This document shows, in pieces, positions 23,925-35,872 of a DNA stretch of 64,000 nucleotides. A program made the translations under genes and the position numbers. This stretch comes from Vespula vulgaris (Eukaryota > Arthropoda > Insecta > Hymenoptera > Vespidae), in contig NC_066596.1 in assembly GCF_905475345.1 (NCBI RefSeq), positions 5,333,001 through 5,397,000 of the forward strand, written 5' to 3'. The first letter of the stretch is position 1. Every line of letters begins with the position of its first letter. The notes beneath the pieces were generated by a model. It saw nothing but the letters and a program-made list of their open reading frames with translations. It had not been told where the DNA came from and did no database searches.

Positions 23925-25085
23925 CCCACAATCTTCATTTCGTATCGTTAACATAATTATTTCCAAACATGATCTACCAATGATAAATATTTTCATTCAT
24001 ACTCGACAAAAATTTATCCGAGTGTACGTATGTGTATTCATTCGACTATCTAGAAAAAAAGAGAAAGAGAACAAGAAAAAAAAGAAGAAGAGGAAGAAGA
24101 AAGAAGAAAGAAAAGACGAATCACTAAAAATCGCACAAATCATTTTCAAAGTGAGCGTCGAATTGTTTCTTTGAATAAGCAAAAGGAAAATGTTACGTTT
24201 TACGGCGTTACCAATGAAGAATGATTTTCACTTATATAAACGATTCAGGAAACAAGAATAAGTTTGACAGGGCATTCGCTGAGAAAAGTCGAAAACGAGC
24301 ATTGGCTTGGATATATCAAGGAGCAAAATCGAAGGTTCGAGTCGAACCGTTGAAACATCGATAACGTTGCAAGCTTCGGGATTATGCTCGAAGGTAGATG
24401 GAAACGGTAACGTGCGAAAACCATAAATTGAACTCGAACGGAATCATATATGGATGGAGGTTGCCGATGGGAGGGAGAGGAGTAGTTGATGCGGCGGTGG
24501 CAACGAGAAGAGGAGGAGAGAAGTAGGGTAGACGGTTCTTTCGACTCGTACAGCAGAAGCATCGACCTGCGAAATAGTTTTTTCTTTTTTTTCCCTCTTT
24601 TTTGTTTTTGCGAAATAAAAATTCTATTTCACGCGATTTCTAGTAGGAGGTTGAGTTTGACAAGCGCGTTCGAGAGAGTCACGGGACCGACGACTTCATC
24701 AATTCACTCACTCATCGCGTTACGTGATGCCTACGTACGAATCTCTTCTATGTGATAAACGACAAAAATTTTCGTAGAACAGAATCAACAGTTAATACAA
24801 TGGGATACGATATGATACGATACGAATTCGCGATTGAATCTCTTCTTTTTTTACGAAAATCATACCATTCGCTTCGATTTCTGAATTGAGCGATCTATTC
24901 AACCGTAACAATCGTGACAAATTTCAATCATTGATTATTCATTGTTAATTTCTCATTCGTAGGACGATTATACGATCGTTAAAAAAATTAATCTTCATGG
25001 ACAGAGCGGAAATTATTTATAGAAAAGTAGATGAGGAAAGAAAAAGTGGATAGATGGAAAAACCAGGAATAGGAGGGTAGGAGAT

Positions 25086-25110
25086 GGGCAGGTGGGCGGA
25101 TGGGAAAGGG
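25086..25110 (+). other. G-quadruplex motif on the plus strand
   Basis: Four GGG runs with loops CAGGT, CGGAT and AAA. A fifth GGG lies upstream at 25075-25077. All loops are within the usual 7-nt limit. Confidence 0.6.
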
Positions 25111-25358
25111 AGTAGACGGTAAGACGAAAGGAAAGACGAAGACAGTCACAAAGGATGATGCGGCACGTCCTCCGGCAACGATATTTCAAGCACGTCCATA
25201 TATGGGTGAGTAGTGAGGGTTTACGTTCTCGATGTGTCGCTCCTGCTATGGTAGATTTATTCCGAACGATGGAATGGGATTACTATTTACCGTATAAATT
25301 TGCATGCCCGTGCGGGAGATCCTCTGCGGTCGAAGATGTTAAGAGAGAGAGAGAGAGA

Positions 25359-25369
25359 GGGGGGGGGGG
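25359..25369 (+). repeat. Homopolymer G run of 11
   Basis: GA repeats pass directly into eleven G. This is the only long G homopolymer seen in the window. Confidence 0.9.
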
Positions 25370-27089
25370 TATGAAATATATATCACAACAAAAAAATTGG
25401 CGGGAATGAAATTGTTTTACATCGTTTATTAACAAGCAATCGCAATTAATGGATATACCTATCGAATATTTACGAATACTTCCTATTACTTTATTATAAC
25501 GATTTAAAAAAAGAAACTTTTTGTAAAGATAAATTGTAAACTTACTTAGAATAGTTAAATATCTTTTAAAAGGTAGAACACACACACGTGGGAACGCGAT
25601 CATTCGCTTGTGTAGCCTATCGTAAATCTTAAGAAGAATCCCAAAAGATCGGTGATCCGGGCTTATGGGTTTACACCTGTAGAGGCAGTAAGGGAAAAGC
25701 TTGGAAAGATCGACGAGTAAGTACTAGTAATAGTAGTAGTAGTAGCCTTTGTGCTATCTGACGTTGAGAAAGAAAGAGAGAGAGAGAGAGTCGCAGATAT
25801 TCGTAGAAAGACGAATACAAAAGACACGTTCTACAAGAGCATCGAGCTACTACTACTTTCTGCTTCGATATCTGAAAAGGAGAAGAAGAAGAAGAATAAA
25901 AATAAGGAAAAGGGAAAGCATGCACGCGTTTCGTAAAATCGTACGAGTAGGTATAACTCGAAAGATCTGCCAACTAGCATGAGACTACCGTTTCAAGTAA
26001 GTACTTATCCACTTTATACGATCGCTTTCAAGTATCTATTCAGCGCGATATCGTTTTCTCTTATACTATAAATATAAGGATAATATATCATGGTTCACCT
26101 ATTGTTTACGAAGATCTTTCTCTCGTTGAATTTAATTTCGTTTAAATATGAATAAAATTTTCCATCGTGAATTTGATGGGATATTTTGATCGAATAGAAA
26201 GGCAGATGTTAAATTTTGACATTTTTTTTTTTTAAGGATCCCCTTTAACTTTGACTTTACTAGTCTATTTTTCTTCAACGACAGATCGATGAATTTGTGA
26301 AAACTGAGAGCTCGGAGATACCCTGGTGTATTCAATGGCTCGATAAAACTTTTGGAAGTATCATTTCTCTGGTTCTTTGGGGATCTATACCTATACGTAC
26401 ATAAATACAGTTATAGATATACATATAGATACGTATATACACATACGCGCACGCGCACATACGCACACACATCCACACATACATCACGAATGAAAACCGC
26501 ACGATGCGGAGAGTCGGAAGGATCATTAATACGAATCTCCACCCATCTCTCGGTCAATTCCAGTATTGTGTTCAAAACGTGGAACGAGAAAACGGATTTA
26601 TAGAAACGAAGATTTAAGAAGAAACCAACCGATGGAGTACCATCCGGTCTAACGCCCTTTCTAATGCCACCGGATTCCGATAGAATTACGATGTTTTATT
26701 CCACCTAGTTTTTCTTTTTTTATCTTTTTTTTTTCTTTCTTTTTAACCCTCAACCATATCACATTACTATCACACATATATCTTTATGAAATGTTTCTCG
26801 GTCATGATGACTTTAACGATGACAATGATGAACAATCTCAAATTTTATATTACTAACATTGAACGGTAATTAAATATTATATATTCTAGATATATTATAT
26901 TCAAATTAGATGTATTAAAATTTAAAATAGGAATTTTCTTTTAAATCCTTCGTTATAAACGTATAAGTGTCCTTTCTTTTATTCAAGACTTAATCCCAAA
27001 TCGATTGGTAAAAATCTCGGTTGGTTCTTCTACTTCCAAAATAATGGTTAAAATAGACAAGAGAGAGATCGGCAAAATCGTCAATGTGG

Positions 27090-27330
27090 TTGTAAACCGT
27101 GGACCCCACTCGTGGCGGACACTAGCACCATGTGCTAACTCAACTGTAGGGATTAGGAGCTTATGTTAGTTAATGGACGCCCGTCCTACGAGCTAGCTAT
27201 CCGGTGTATTACGTCGTTGTAGAGAAGGGTGGCCCTTCCCTGAGGCCCCGATGGATATCGAGAATCTTTCATAATTAATGCAAGCTTAGACAACCGCGAT
27301 ACAAGCTTCGAAAGCTTCGTATATACTCGC
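27090..27330. other. GC-richer unique island, function unknown
   Basis: Sequence without simple repeats and richer in G+C than its flanks. It includes GTGGACCCCACTCGTGGCGG near 27100 and a small stem GAAGGG-TGG-CCCTTC (27224-27238). No open frame of note crosses it. It may be a conserved regulatory element or a non-coding RNA segment. Confidence 0.3.
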
Positions 27331-27529
27331 CACGGAATGTTCCAGCATGACAACCTAGTATAACAATGTCAATGAGGCGATACCTGAGAGACATAATTCG
27401 TGATTAACGTCCGACAATATTTACTCAACCTTCGATTTATCCTGACTTCGAGAATTAAGTTAGTCGCGAGTGTTTAAACTTTAAATTATTAATTAATTAA
27501 AGTTTTAAAACAAAGAACGTCTTAATTTT

Positions 27530-27842
27530 AATGAATATTCATTTGAAATTGAACGTTTAGTAAATCGTACGGTTTATGAATTAATGATATAAACCGAACA
27601 TGATTAAAAAACTATTCATGCATCGAACATGAATCGTACGAATACATTTGCGATGGAAAGAAGAATAAGACGAGCAATGAATTTTTATTAATTGAACCCG
27701 TTTAATAAATCGTACGGTCTATAAATGAATGATATAAATGAATGATAAAAACCGAGCATGACTAGAAAACTATTCATGCATCGAACACAAATTGTACGAA
27801 TACATCTGCGATGAAAAGAAAAATAAAATGAATAATGAATTT
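27530..27842. repeat. Diverged two-copy tandem duplication, period about 158 bp
   Basis: Unit 1 (about 27530-27680) and unit 2 (about 27681-27842) share TAAATCGTACGGT, ACTATTCATGCATCGAACA, TGTACGAATACAT-like and GCGATG blocks in the same order, and both end in AATGAATTTTTA. Identity is about 80 percent over the aligned part. Unit 2 has a 13-bp insertion that is itself a local repeat of TGAATGATA. The unit contains the self-complementary ATGCAT. Confidence 0.8.
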
Positions 27843-28641
27843 TTACTTCTTTCCTTCTTTTTTTTTTTTAAATAGACGTAACAAAAAAGGTCGCTCTATT
27901 CTATTGCGTTGTCTTTCTTTAAAGAAAAAAAGAAAAAAGAAATCTGTCGCAATTTTCATCGCGTTCCCCACACCTCCAATCATCCATTCGAAATGTGTTT
28001 TTTTTTCCTTCTTTAATTTCGATTAGAGAAGAATATTAGTGTAGTAGAATAGTAGTACAAACTCTTTTTACTTTGTTCTGTTCTTGACCAACTGTATTAC
28101 ACCTTTGGCTCGTAAGGTCGCGTGCTCATCGGCGATTTATCACGGCAGCCTGCCAAGCGAAAAGTAATATCCGAAAACAAGTCACCCTAATTCGCTGAGT
28201 ACAGAAATAATTAAGGAACGCTCGCCTTCTCCCACGACGACGTCGATACCTACCTACCGTACCTACGGTCGTCACGACGACGAAGCTTAATGAGGATATC
28301 GACGAAATGGGACTTCGAAACTTATGAAAAAGGAAACAAAAATAAAAAAGAAAGAAAGAAAAAAAGGACCATATATATTTCATTCCCCAGAAGACCTCTC
28401 CCTGTCTCCCTCTTTCACTGTCTCTATTTGTTTCTTATAACTTTCGTAACACGATCGAAAGACTCATTCATGATCGTTGATTAAGTCACGTACATTTCGA
28501 AATATAGGAGGTGTTCACTTATCCTCCTTCAGTAACGTTAAGTACTATTAATCACCTACCCAACTGTTAGTTATTAACAACTTAGACAGTAACAAGGTAT
28601 CGATTTGCTCAAGGACATTGCTTATGACATGACGGACAGTC

Positions 28642-28643
<2 letters not shown>

Positions 28644-28688
<45 letters not shown>
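28644..28688. repeat. (TA)n microsatellite
   Basis: About 22 pure TA units. Confidence 0.97.
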
Positions 28689-28691
<3 letters not shown>

Positions 28692-29332
28692 CTCCAACGA
28701 CGTAGCTTAACGTATTTCAGCTGTCGTGACTGCTAAAACGGGTGGATGATGAAAGAAGAAGAAAAAGAGGAAAAAGAAACAAAAAGTCAAAAAAGAAATG
28801 AAAGAGGAAAAGAAGGAGGTGGAGGATGAAAAGGAGTAGAAGGAGAAGGAGGAAGAAGAAGAAGAAGAAATAAAAGAAATAGTTGACAAAAAAGGAAGAG
28901 AGAGAGAGAGAGAAATGAAGAAAAAGAAGAAAAGCAAAAAAAAAGAGAAAGAAAAAGGAGGGAACATATAAAAGGAGTGTAAGCAACGTCGACTCGAACG
29001 AGTGCTGCCCGTCCAACTTCTTCTCTCTACAGTGTCGTTAACGAGGTATACATTCCTAGTATTAGGTGTGTGACGAATATTTAATATAGCACGTCATACC
29101 GGTAGAAGCGGCAGTTTCATCGGGACGCACGCTGCCTGTACAATATTTGTCTAGAGGCGGACCGTCCAGTAAGCTTAATTGGAACTGCTCGACCGCGTCG
29201 CTTCTTTTTACGAAAATCTTAACATCCCTGCCTCGTGCAGCTATATCGTATTCCCACGGGCGCTTTTAACGAACTTTACATATACAGAGATAGTGTAATG
29301 CGCGGTATAGAAATAGAAAGAGATAGAGAGAA

Positions 29333-29336
<4 letters not shown>

Positions 29337-29393
<57 letters not shown>
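29337..29393. repeat. (GA)n microsatellite
   Basis: About 28 pure GA units within a longer purine tract. Confidence 0.97.
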
Positions 29394-29398
<5 letters not shown>

Positions 29399-30689
29399 AG
29401 AGGGAGAATGAGAGGGAGAGAGAAAACGAGAAGGAAAGAGAAAATGGACAAGTTCGGGGTTTCTAACGAGTGCACGCATGCTCCGTATATTTTTTCGCGG
29501 CGAGCATTACGAAAAACGAAATATTTATACGGGAAAGTAGGCGGTAGGAAATTATAGCGTGAGCTTTTCGTTCTGTAAAATGGCGGATCGAGTGACTCGG
29601 TAATATCGTCGTCGTCGTCGTCTAAGCAGGAGGACTCGATATCGCGAGTTTTTTCTTTCTTCTATTTTTTCTTTTTCTTTTTTTTTGGAAATCGTAGTAA
29701 TACATATGGGAAATTTTAATGGTTCGATGAACTCGACGTTCCTCTTCGAAACAGTGATGGCTACCGATGGATACGCGATACGCGAGATAGTACAAGCGTT
29801 TGCTTTTACTCCGGCTATTCATTCGCCGAAGAATAACCACGAGAATAATTTAATGGAAATGTATGAAAAATTTCTGGTTGCGTTGTTAAGATATTGCAGG
29901 AAGGCGAGCTCGAGCTTTTATGAATTTAATATCCCCCGGTAAACATAATAAATACTTATAGTAAATTATTTTACGCTTGGTAATGATTTCTCTTTATCTG
30001 CTAAAGAAATCTACGAAATCTACATGGGTAAGTACTATTTTAACGTTCAACGTAAAAGGAATCATCTTTCTTAATCAAAGTATCAAAAAGCAAAATAAGA
30101 TTAAGTGATTTCATATTAAATTTCAGTTTATATACATGAATCCTTTTCATTCGACTCGATAATAAAGCCACCATCATTTCCTTGTGTCGTATTTTTTTTT
30201 CCCCCTCTTAAAAAGAAAGTCTGGTAAATTTGAAGAGGGATAGAGGAGGGAGAAAAGAAAAAAAAAAAGAGAAAGAAATATATGGTCCCTTGGTATTTTA
30301 CTTTGGGTGAAATGGAAACAATGATTCTCAGGGGACTATCCGTGTATTCGCGTTTTTCCACCCATGTCTCAAGACCTACCTGCTGAGAAATTTTAATTTT
30401 CGCAATGACGAAAGAAACGGATTTACAGAAATATCCTTCAAGAAATATTTCACAACGATACTCTTTTTTCTTAAATCTGAATACCCAACACCAATAAAAT
30501 AATTTCTAAGAAATTTTCTATGATAATCAAATGAAACCAATCGTTAAAAGAAGAATTTTTCTCTCGTCGCTATCTTTAATCACGAATGATAAAGCAAGTA
30601 CTCGCGTAAATAAATAAATATAATATATACATACAAATATATCAAACTATAAAATAAAATTTGTTTGACCCAACGAAGAAGAGAAAAAA

Positions 30690-30830
30690 ATCAAATCTCA
30701 AATAAACCTTTGGATAAGATAAAATCAAAATGGAGAAAGATAATATCCCGGTCCTGAAGAGATCAAATCCGAAAAAAATATCTGGATAAGATGTGAACGA
30801 ATAAAAAAATCTTCCGGTTCTACATTATTC
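30690..30830. repeat. Diverged tandem duplication, period about 72 bp
   Basis: ATCAAATC at 30690 and again at 30762 begins two units that match at about 24 of the first 33 positions, including GGATAAGAT. Both units carry a CCGGT(C/T)CT block further on. Confidence 0.6.
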
Positions 30831-30899
30831 CTTAGAAAGGCCAGAGACGATTCTTCCATCAGCACGCTTAAAAGCTGCTACTCAGGGGTCTCACGGTAC

Positions 30900-31260
30900 C
30901 TCTTTCCTGTCGTAGCTGCGCCGCGTGGCGGCGCGTGGCTCCGCGTGGCGCCTCGCGCTAGCTACCAGAGACCAGAAACGCGCGCGCACCTTTATATATC
31001 GTACTACGTGTGTACACACCTGTACACACATATAGATATATAAATGTATACTACACACATATAGAGATCACGTATAGCCAACGGACTGCTCCTCTCGTCG
31101 AGCGATCCCATCCCCTCCCACGTACTTTTCCCTCTAGCAGCACGCCCCTCTCGCTCGCTCTCTTTCTCTCTGTGTTAGCCCTTGCTCCCACCATCGAAAT
31201 CGATGCTACTCGCGGATCGTAAGTTCAGTCTGCGACTAGGCAGCGCGCCTTCGACGTCGC
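30900..31260 (+). promoter_or_regulatory. CpG-dense promoter-like block with possible first exon
   Basis: The block 30910-30990 is the most CpG-dense unique sequence in the window. It contains three direct copies of about 10 bp (consensus CCGCGTGGC, 30921-30952) and CGCGCGCGC (30980-30987). A TATA-like TATATAT follows at 30993-30999. About 220 bp downstream is GTAAGT (31219-31224), a consensus donor. That would fit a TATA-driven start near 31025, a non-coding first exon of about 190 nt and a splice donor. An Inr-like TTCAGTC (31225-31231 region) right after the donor, followed by GACGTC (31253), is an alternative start site. The transcribed gene is not identified. Confidence 0.35.
30921..30952. 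repeat. GC-rich minisatellite, three 10-bp units
   Basis: CCGCGTGGCG, GCGCGTGGCT and CCGCGTGGCG follow one another directly. No other GC-rich minisatellite was seen in the window. Confidence 0.85.
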
Positions 31261-32635
31261 GTTCGCGCGTTAACGAACGTTTACTTCCTTAATCCTCACC
31301 TAACCATAATCCGAGGCTTTGTTAAATCAGGTTCATCCGACGTTATTAACGATAATATCGATATATTAATATTATCGAAAGATTATAACGTGAATATAAA
31401 TCTGGAACATTTAGTTTCGATGGTGATGCAACCTATCAAGAATTATCTCTCGTGGTGATACTAGGAAAGATAGTCAACAAGTATCTCCAAGAGATTTCCT
31501 AGGTATATAAACGCTTTTCCGAAGATGGGGAAAGGTGAACGCAACAAGAGTCACCAACATGATCCATTCTCATACATCGTATCGTATACATCGAAAAAGA
31601 GAACCTGAAGCGAGCGAATGTGCGAACTGGGGTTTCTTTCACCCTGCGGGACGGCAATAGGAAGACCCGTCGTCGTCCCTGGAGTCTCTTTCGGTGAGTA
31701 AATCAACGCTTCTAGCTGAAGAAAAAAATAGAGAGAGAGGGAGAGAGAGAGAGAAAAGAAAAAGAAAGAAAAGAAATTGGGAGAAGGAGAATCGTTTCAA
31801 CGAAAATTTTGTCGCTTCCTCCAAAAATTCAATGGAAAGGAAAGGAGGTGAGTAAAAGATAGAGATAGACAAAAAAACAGGGAAAGAAAGAAAGAGATAG
31901 AAAGAGAGAGAAAAGAGAAAGAAAAAGAAAAGAAAGAATAGTAGGATGCACATAAATATGGAGAAAAGGAAAATTTGATGACGACGCGTCATAGATCGCA
32001 CAGTATCACGTAGGATATGTCGCACCGTGGAAATGCCATGCGAATCCGTGCTATGCCACGGACATATAGGAGGAGGATTTACCAGAGACGTTTCGGTGAC
32101 AGTTTCCATTAGGGTATACCACGTGATGCGTCGACGATGGTCGCTTCTATCTCTCTCGACCCTTTCCCAAGCTGTCCTGATGCTCGCAAGAAATTTCACC
32201 TATCTCTTTCTCTCTCTCTCTCTCTCTCTATTTCTCTCGCTCCAACTCACCCCTTTCACTTCTCGGCGTGTCACGCAAAGCTAGATACAGAGAAACACGA
32301 CGTATATACTATACATATACTTAGATCACGTTGCACACTTCAAAATGTACAATACTCTGGGTAACTGTTTCGCGGGAAAGTAGCTAAACGCGAGTCGCTG
32401 AAACTTTGTTAATTAATTGCTTCGGAAATATAATCCACGTCGAGTGTAACTAATCAGGGAGAAACTCGGTCGGACGTTGACGGGCATGTTTGCTGCACCT
32501 ATCACGTAGCGGGATGGAAATGTAATTTGCCGGGATAGAGTTAGCCCCGTTGAATGCCGTGGCCAACGGTATCAAACGTTACCCCTTCTCTCTCTTCTGG
32601 TAAAACCCCGCGACAGCTCGCCAGCCAAAGAGATC

Positions 32636-32651
32636 TTTCTCTCTCTCTCTT

Positions 32652-32698
<47 letters not shown>

Positions 32699-32712
32699 GT
32701 CTCTCTCTTTCG
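32636..32712. repeat. (CT)n microsatellite
   Basis: CT array with regular TTT interruptions. Confidence 0.95.
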
Positions 32713-33539
32713 CTCTCCCGCCCCTTCATTCTCTCATTGATCGCCATTCTCTGAATTTCGCACGTAAGGATCCAACGATGAGCTCGTATTCTCCTTCTCT
32801 TCTCTACCTTCTATACTGGTGTATGTATACCTTTCTTTCTCGGTTTAGAGTTACTGTCTTTTCGAAGTGTATGCTTATATGTATATGTATCAGTTCTCAG
32901 TTAGCTTAGAAGTGTGAGAGTTGAGTGGAGCTTTTGGTACCCTGGTACGCGTTCTATCTACTGTTCCTATAGCTATAACGTAAAAACCGGTCGGTCATGT
33001 CGTATCGGGGCTTTATCGAAATTTACAACCCGATTTGCAAGTTTATCGAATATTCGCGAAATCTTACAAGCAAACTTTCGTTTGATTTACGTCGACGGTG
33101 TACGCAAGAAGAAAGAAAAAAAAAAAGAAAAAGATACAAAAAAAAGGATTGCAGCTACCGTCGCAATTCTTCCAACTAATCGAAACAATGTAGTATTTGA
33201 TGCACAGCAGCAACTTAAATTATCGAACATCGTAACTACTATGCTAAACGCATACCAGTATGCAACAACGTGCCCGATACATAACTTTGCGTTGAACTCT
33301 CCTTAGAGTATAGAGGAAAATATAAAAATTCTATCTTGTATCTTCTTTAAAGAGATACTTTGACTTTTAATGACATTATCAAACCCGACGGAATGATCTT
33401 CGACATGTAAAGTTTAAAAATAAAAGATTCTATTATAATCAACAGCCATTATCCACTAGCAATGTTTGTGGTGATTCTTTATGCAAACTCATTGACAAGT
33501 AAAAAAATAAAAGATCTTTCTTTTTCTCTTTTTTGTAAA

Positions 33540-33545
<6 letters not shown>

Positions 33546-33608
<63 letters not shown>
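33546..33608. repeat. (CT)n microsatellite
   Basis: About 31 CT units with one TTT interruption at each third of the array. Confidence 0.95.
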
Positions 33609-34077
33609 AACGTCTGTATCTGTCATCGGGGAATGATAATCGTGCGTTTGGGATAAGTCGACGAGAGACGATTTTCAAGCATTACATGGAAATGGTTTTA
33701 GTGTCGAGTGTGTCACCGAATCGTCCGCCGATTAAGTTCCGGCAAACTACGATTAGAAGCTCCGAAATTCAAAATGCATGTTTTGCCTTTCATCCTCATA
33801 TGCATTCTATCCGTGTTATACATAAAACTCGTTACAGTTCTACTCTGGGAAGTCTATGGGGTATACGAGATACAGGAAAATATATAACAAATTATAATCG
33901 GTTATCTTACGATGCTGATGATATCAGTTATAGTTTCGTCGAATAAAAACGAATACGATTAAAAACGTTTGTTCTATATCTAACGATTTAAAAAATACTA
34001 ATGGTAATTACCTTCGTCTTTTGGTCGAAAATTGTTCTAATAAGAAAACATTTTCTAACAATTATTCGATCAATGAG

Positions 34078-34263
34078 TTAAATGTTATTTCCTTGACAAA
34101 AACAATCTAGATAACAAATGCCGTTTTGAACATAATACACATGTACGAGTTGATAATGAATAAACAAAAGTAGATGGAAGTGATTCTGTCCATCCGCCGC
34201 ATAAGCTCGTCCGGAACATACCGCTTGCAAACCGCAGAATATTACTAATATAATCCATGCCAT
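34078..34263 (-). CDS. Possible small secreted protein or signal-peptide exon
   Basis: A minus-strand frame starts ATG at 34263 with MAWIILVIFCGLQAVCSG, a textbook signal-peptide pattern: short n-region, hydrophobic core, small residues at the expected cleavage point. The frame stays open for 61 residues and ends with a short cysteine-containing tail (GICYLDCFCQGNNI). The base at -3 of the ATG is A, which is favourable. Alternatively GTATGT after codon 14 could be a splice donor, leaving only the signal-peptide half as an exon. The middle part is unusually rich in His, Tyr, Leu and Val, as expected from AT-rich non-coding DNA, so chance remains likely. No partner exon, promoter or poly-A signal was found. 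Confidence 0.2.
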   Translation of the reverse strand: MAWIILVIFCGLQAVCSGRAYAADGQNHFHLLLFIHYQLVHVYYVQNGICYLDCFCQGNNI

Positions 34264-35399
34264 GATATTTGCAATGCAGGATACAAATACGTATTACGCA
34301 ATACATCTATGCTACAGCTACGCGTACGTTTCTCAACAGACTCGTCTGTGTATGTGTATACGTATATATATATATATATATGTATACGTTTATACATGTA
34401 TTATTACATTTGACACTGTATACGCAGAACATCCCAGAGTTCTGGTCGTAAACTGTCCACAATCGAAGTATCGACGAGCGAACTATTAGTCTGCATTATA
34501 ATTATGCCTATGTAGAGGAGACATCTCTGAAATGTGCGCATAATTATCGCGGAACATTTTGCAATTGAAAACATAGCTCGCGTGTTTGATACTAAGTGAA
34601 ACGGCATTCCCTTGAAATTCTCTTCCTTTTCGTTCCGAACTATCAACGTCAAAATTTCTCTCCTCTAAAATAATAATATATAATCAACGAAATAATCCTC
34701 AGAACTTAAAAGATTCTTACAAATCGATATTACAAATTAAACAAAAAAAAAAAAAAGAAAGAAAAAGAAAATTAACTTACGATTGCATTTCATTAATATT
34801 ATAACGATTAATTAAATCAGGACAATATTGAAATCACATTGGGCTTATTTTTAATAATAATTAAATCGAATTTTGTATGAAAATAATTCGATTGAATATT
34901 AACCGAATGAATTCGATTGGCTCGGACCAATACTCATAGTAAAATAACTAGATTCATGAATTATTCATCATCACGTCGTTAATCATTCATGGTTAACTGT
35001 TAACTGTTAATCGTCTGACAATGAATACTAGCATAAATACTAGCACCCGATGTAACTACTTATCCGCAAAGGATTCCGTAACTAATTCAGTGAGAATCAC
35101 TAGCGATCGAAGGAGAGGTAAACGTGTACGCGTATTTGCCGCATCAACGTACAGTAAGTACGCACTATGTTTGCGGTCTAGCAATACAAATAGGGGTTGC
35201 TTTCCGGTCTTTGTGTCGGTACGGTACAGTCCGCCGCCTCGGTTATTCATTCTCGAGCATCGTTTCGCGTTATTCTTGATACCGCGAAATTTACTTTACC
35301 ACGCGAGCACGACTTTAAAAAGGTTATTCCGGAAAATCATCCCCCGTGGCAAATTACGTTTGATCTCCCGTCACGAAGTCGATCTCTCTCTCTCTCTGT

Positions 35400-35401
<2 letters not shown>

Positions 35402-35438
<37 letters not shown>
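35402..35438. repeat. (TA)n microsatellite
   Basis: TA array preceded by a short CT run and followed by TG units. Confidence 0.95.
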
Positions 35439-35441
<3 letters not shown>

Positions 35442-35831
35442 GTGTGTGTATAGATACACCGGATGTTCCGTTTAATTTCGTCTCTATCGCCGCCAACACG
35501 TAACAATATCCGGTGAAAACGAAACGAAAATTAAAATTTAATATTCCATTTATGACGGGTTAATAATAAAAAAAAAGAATAAATACATCTCTACCCAATT
35601 TTCCTCGATTCATTAAAATGAAAGTGAACAGTGATTTAATTACGTCTTCTTAGTTGTACGTTTAAAAACAATTCTCCAGTAAAAGGATTTACGAATAAAT
35701 AACTTAAATCATTCACATTGAAACACGGTTATCTCTAAACCCTTTTGAAGATCTTAGCATAGTAATAAGAATCGTGGTGGCTTGATTTGAAGCGGAGTTT
35801 ACATAAACTTACACATGTATATGCATATGTT

Positions 35832-35872
<41 letters not shown>

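Larger units (their letters stand above)
22071..27080. other. Repeat-rich non-coding stretch
   Basis: No gene is recognised. Contents include a CA run (22474-22495), GA array (about 23408-23440), TA array (23863-23917), an 11-base G run (25359-25369) and a G-quadruplex motif (25086-25110). A palindrome GGTTCGAGTCGAACC lies near 24332. T-rich blocks lie at 24580-24610 and 26705-26745. The sequence between is AT-rich and unique. Confidence 0.55.
27850..30680. other. Repeat-rich non-coding stretch
   Basis: No gene is recognised. Contents are T-rich and A-rich tracts, a TA array (28644-28688), a long A/G-rich block (28745-28975), a GA array (29337-29393) and a short GTC run (about 29609-29621). 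The plus-strand frame at 29685-29942 (with ATG at 29706) has ordinary composition for about 75 residues and ends in TAA within CCCCCGGTAAAC, but it shows no domain, signal peptide or acceptor site I can support. Confidence 0.55.
31270..34170. other. Repeat-rich non-coding stretch
   Basis: No gene is recognised. It holds purine tracts (31730-31945), CT arrays (about 32203-32240, 32636-32712, 33546-33608) and AT-rich unique DNA. The 186-residue minus-strand frame at 31639-32199 crosses the purine tract and is mostly Ser/Phe/Leu from it. If the block at 30.9-31.26 kb is a promoter, this stretch is its first intron. Confidence 0.55.

Noticed and set aside
24332..24346. GGTTCGAGTCGAACC, resembling a tRNA T-arm/B-box
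   Set aside because: No A-box or acceptor stem at the required distance upstream. It is just a short palindrome.
29685..29942. 85-residue plus-strand frame with ordinary composition
   Set aside because: No signal peptide, domain, acceptor site or family resemblance. Its upstream edge is a T-rich tract.
31639..32199. 186-residue minus-strand open frame, one of the longest in the window
   Set aside because: Its centre is a purine tract read as Phe/Leu/Ser and the ends show no domain, splice context or start support.
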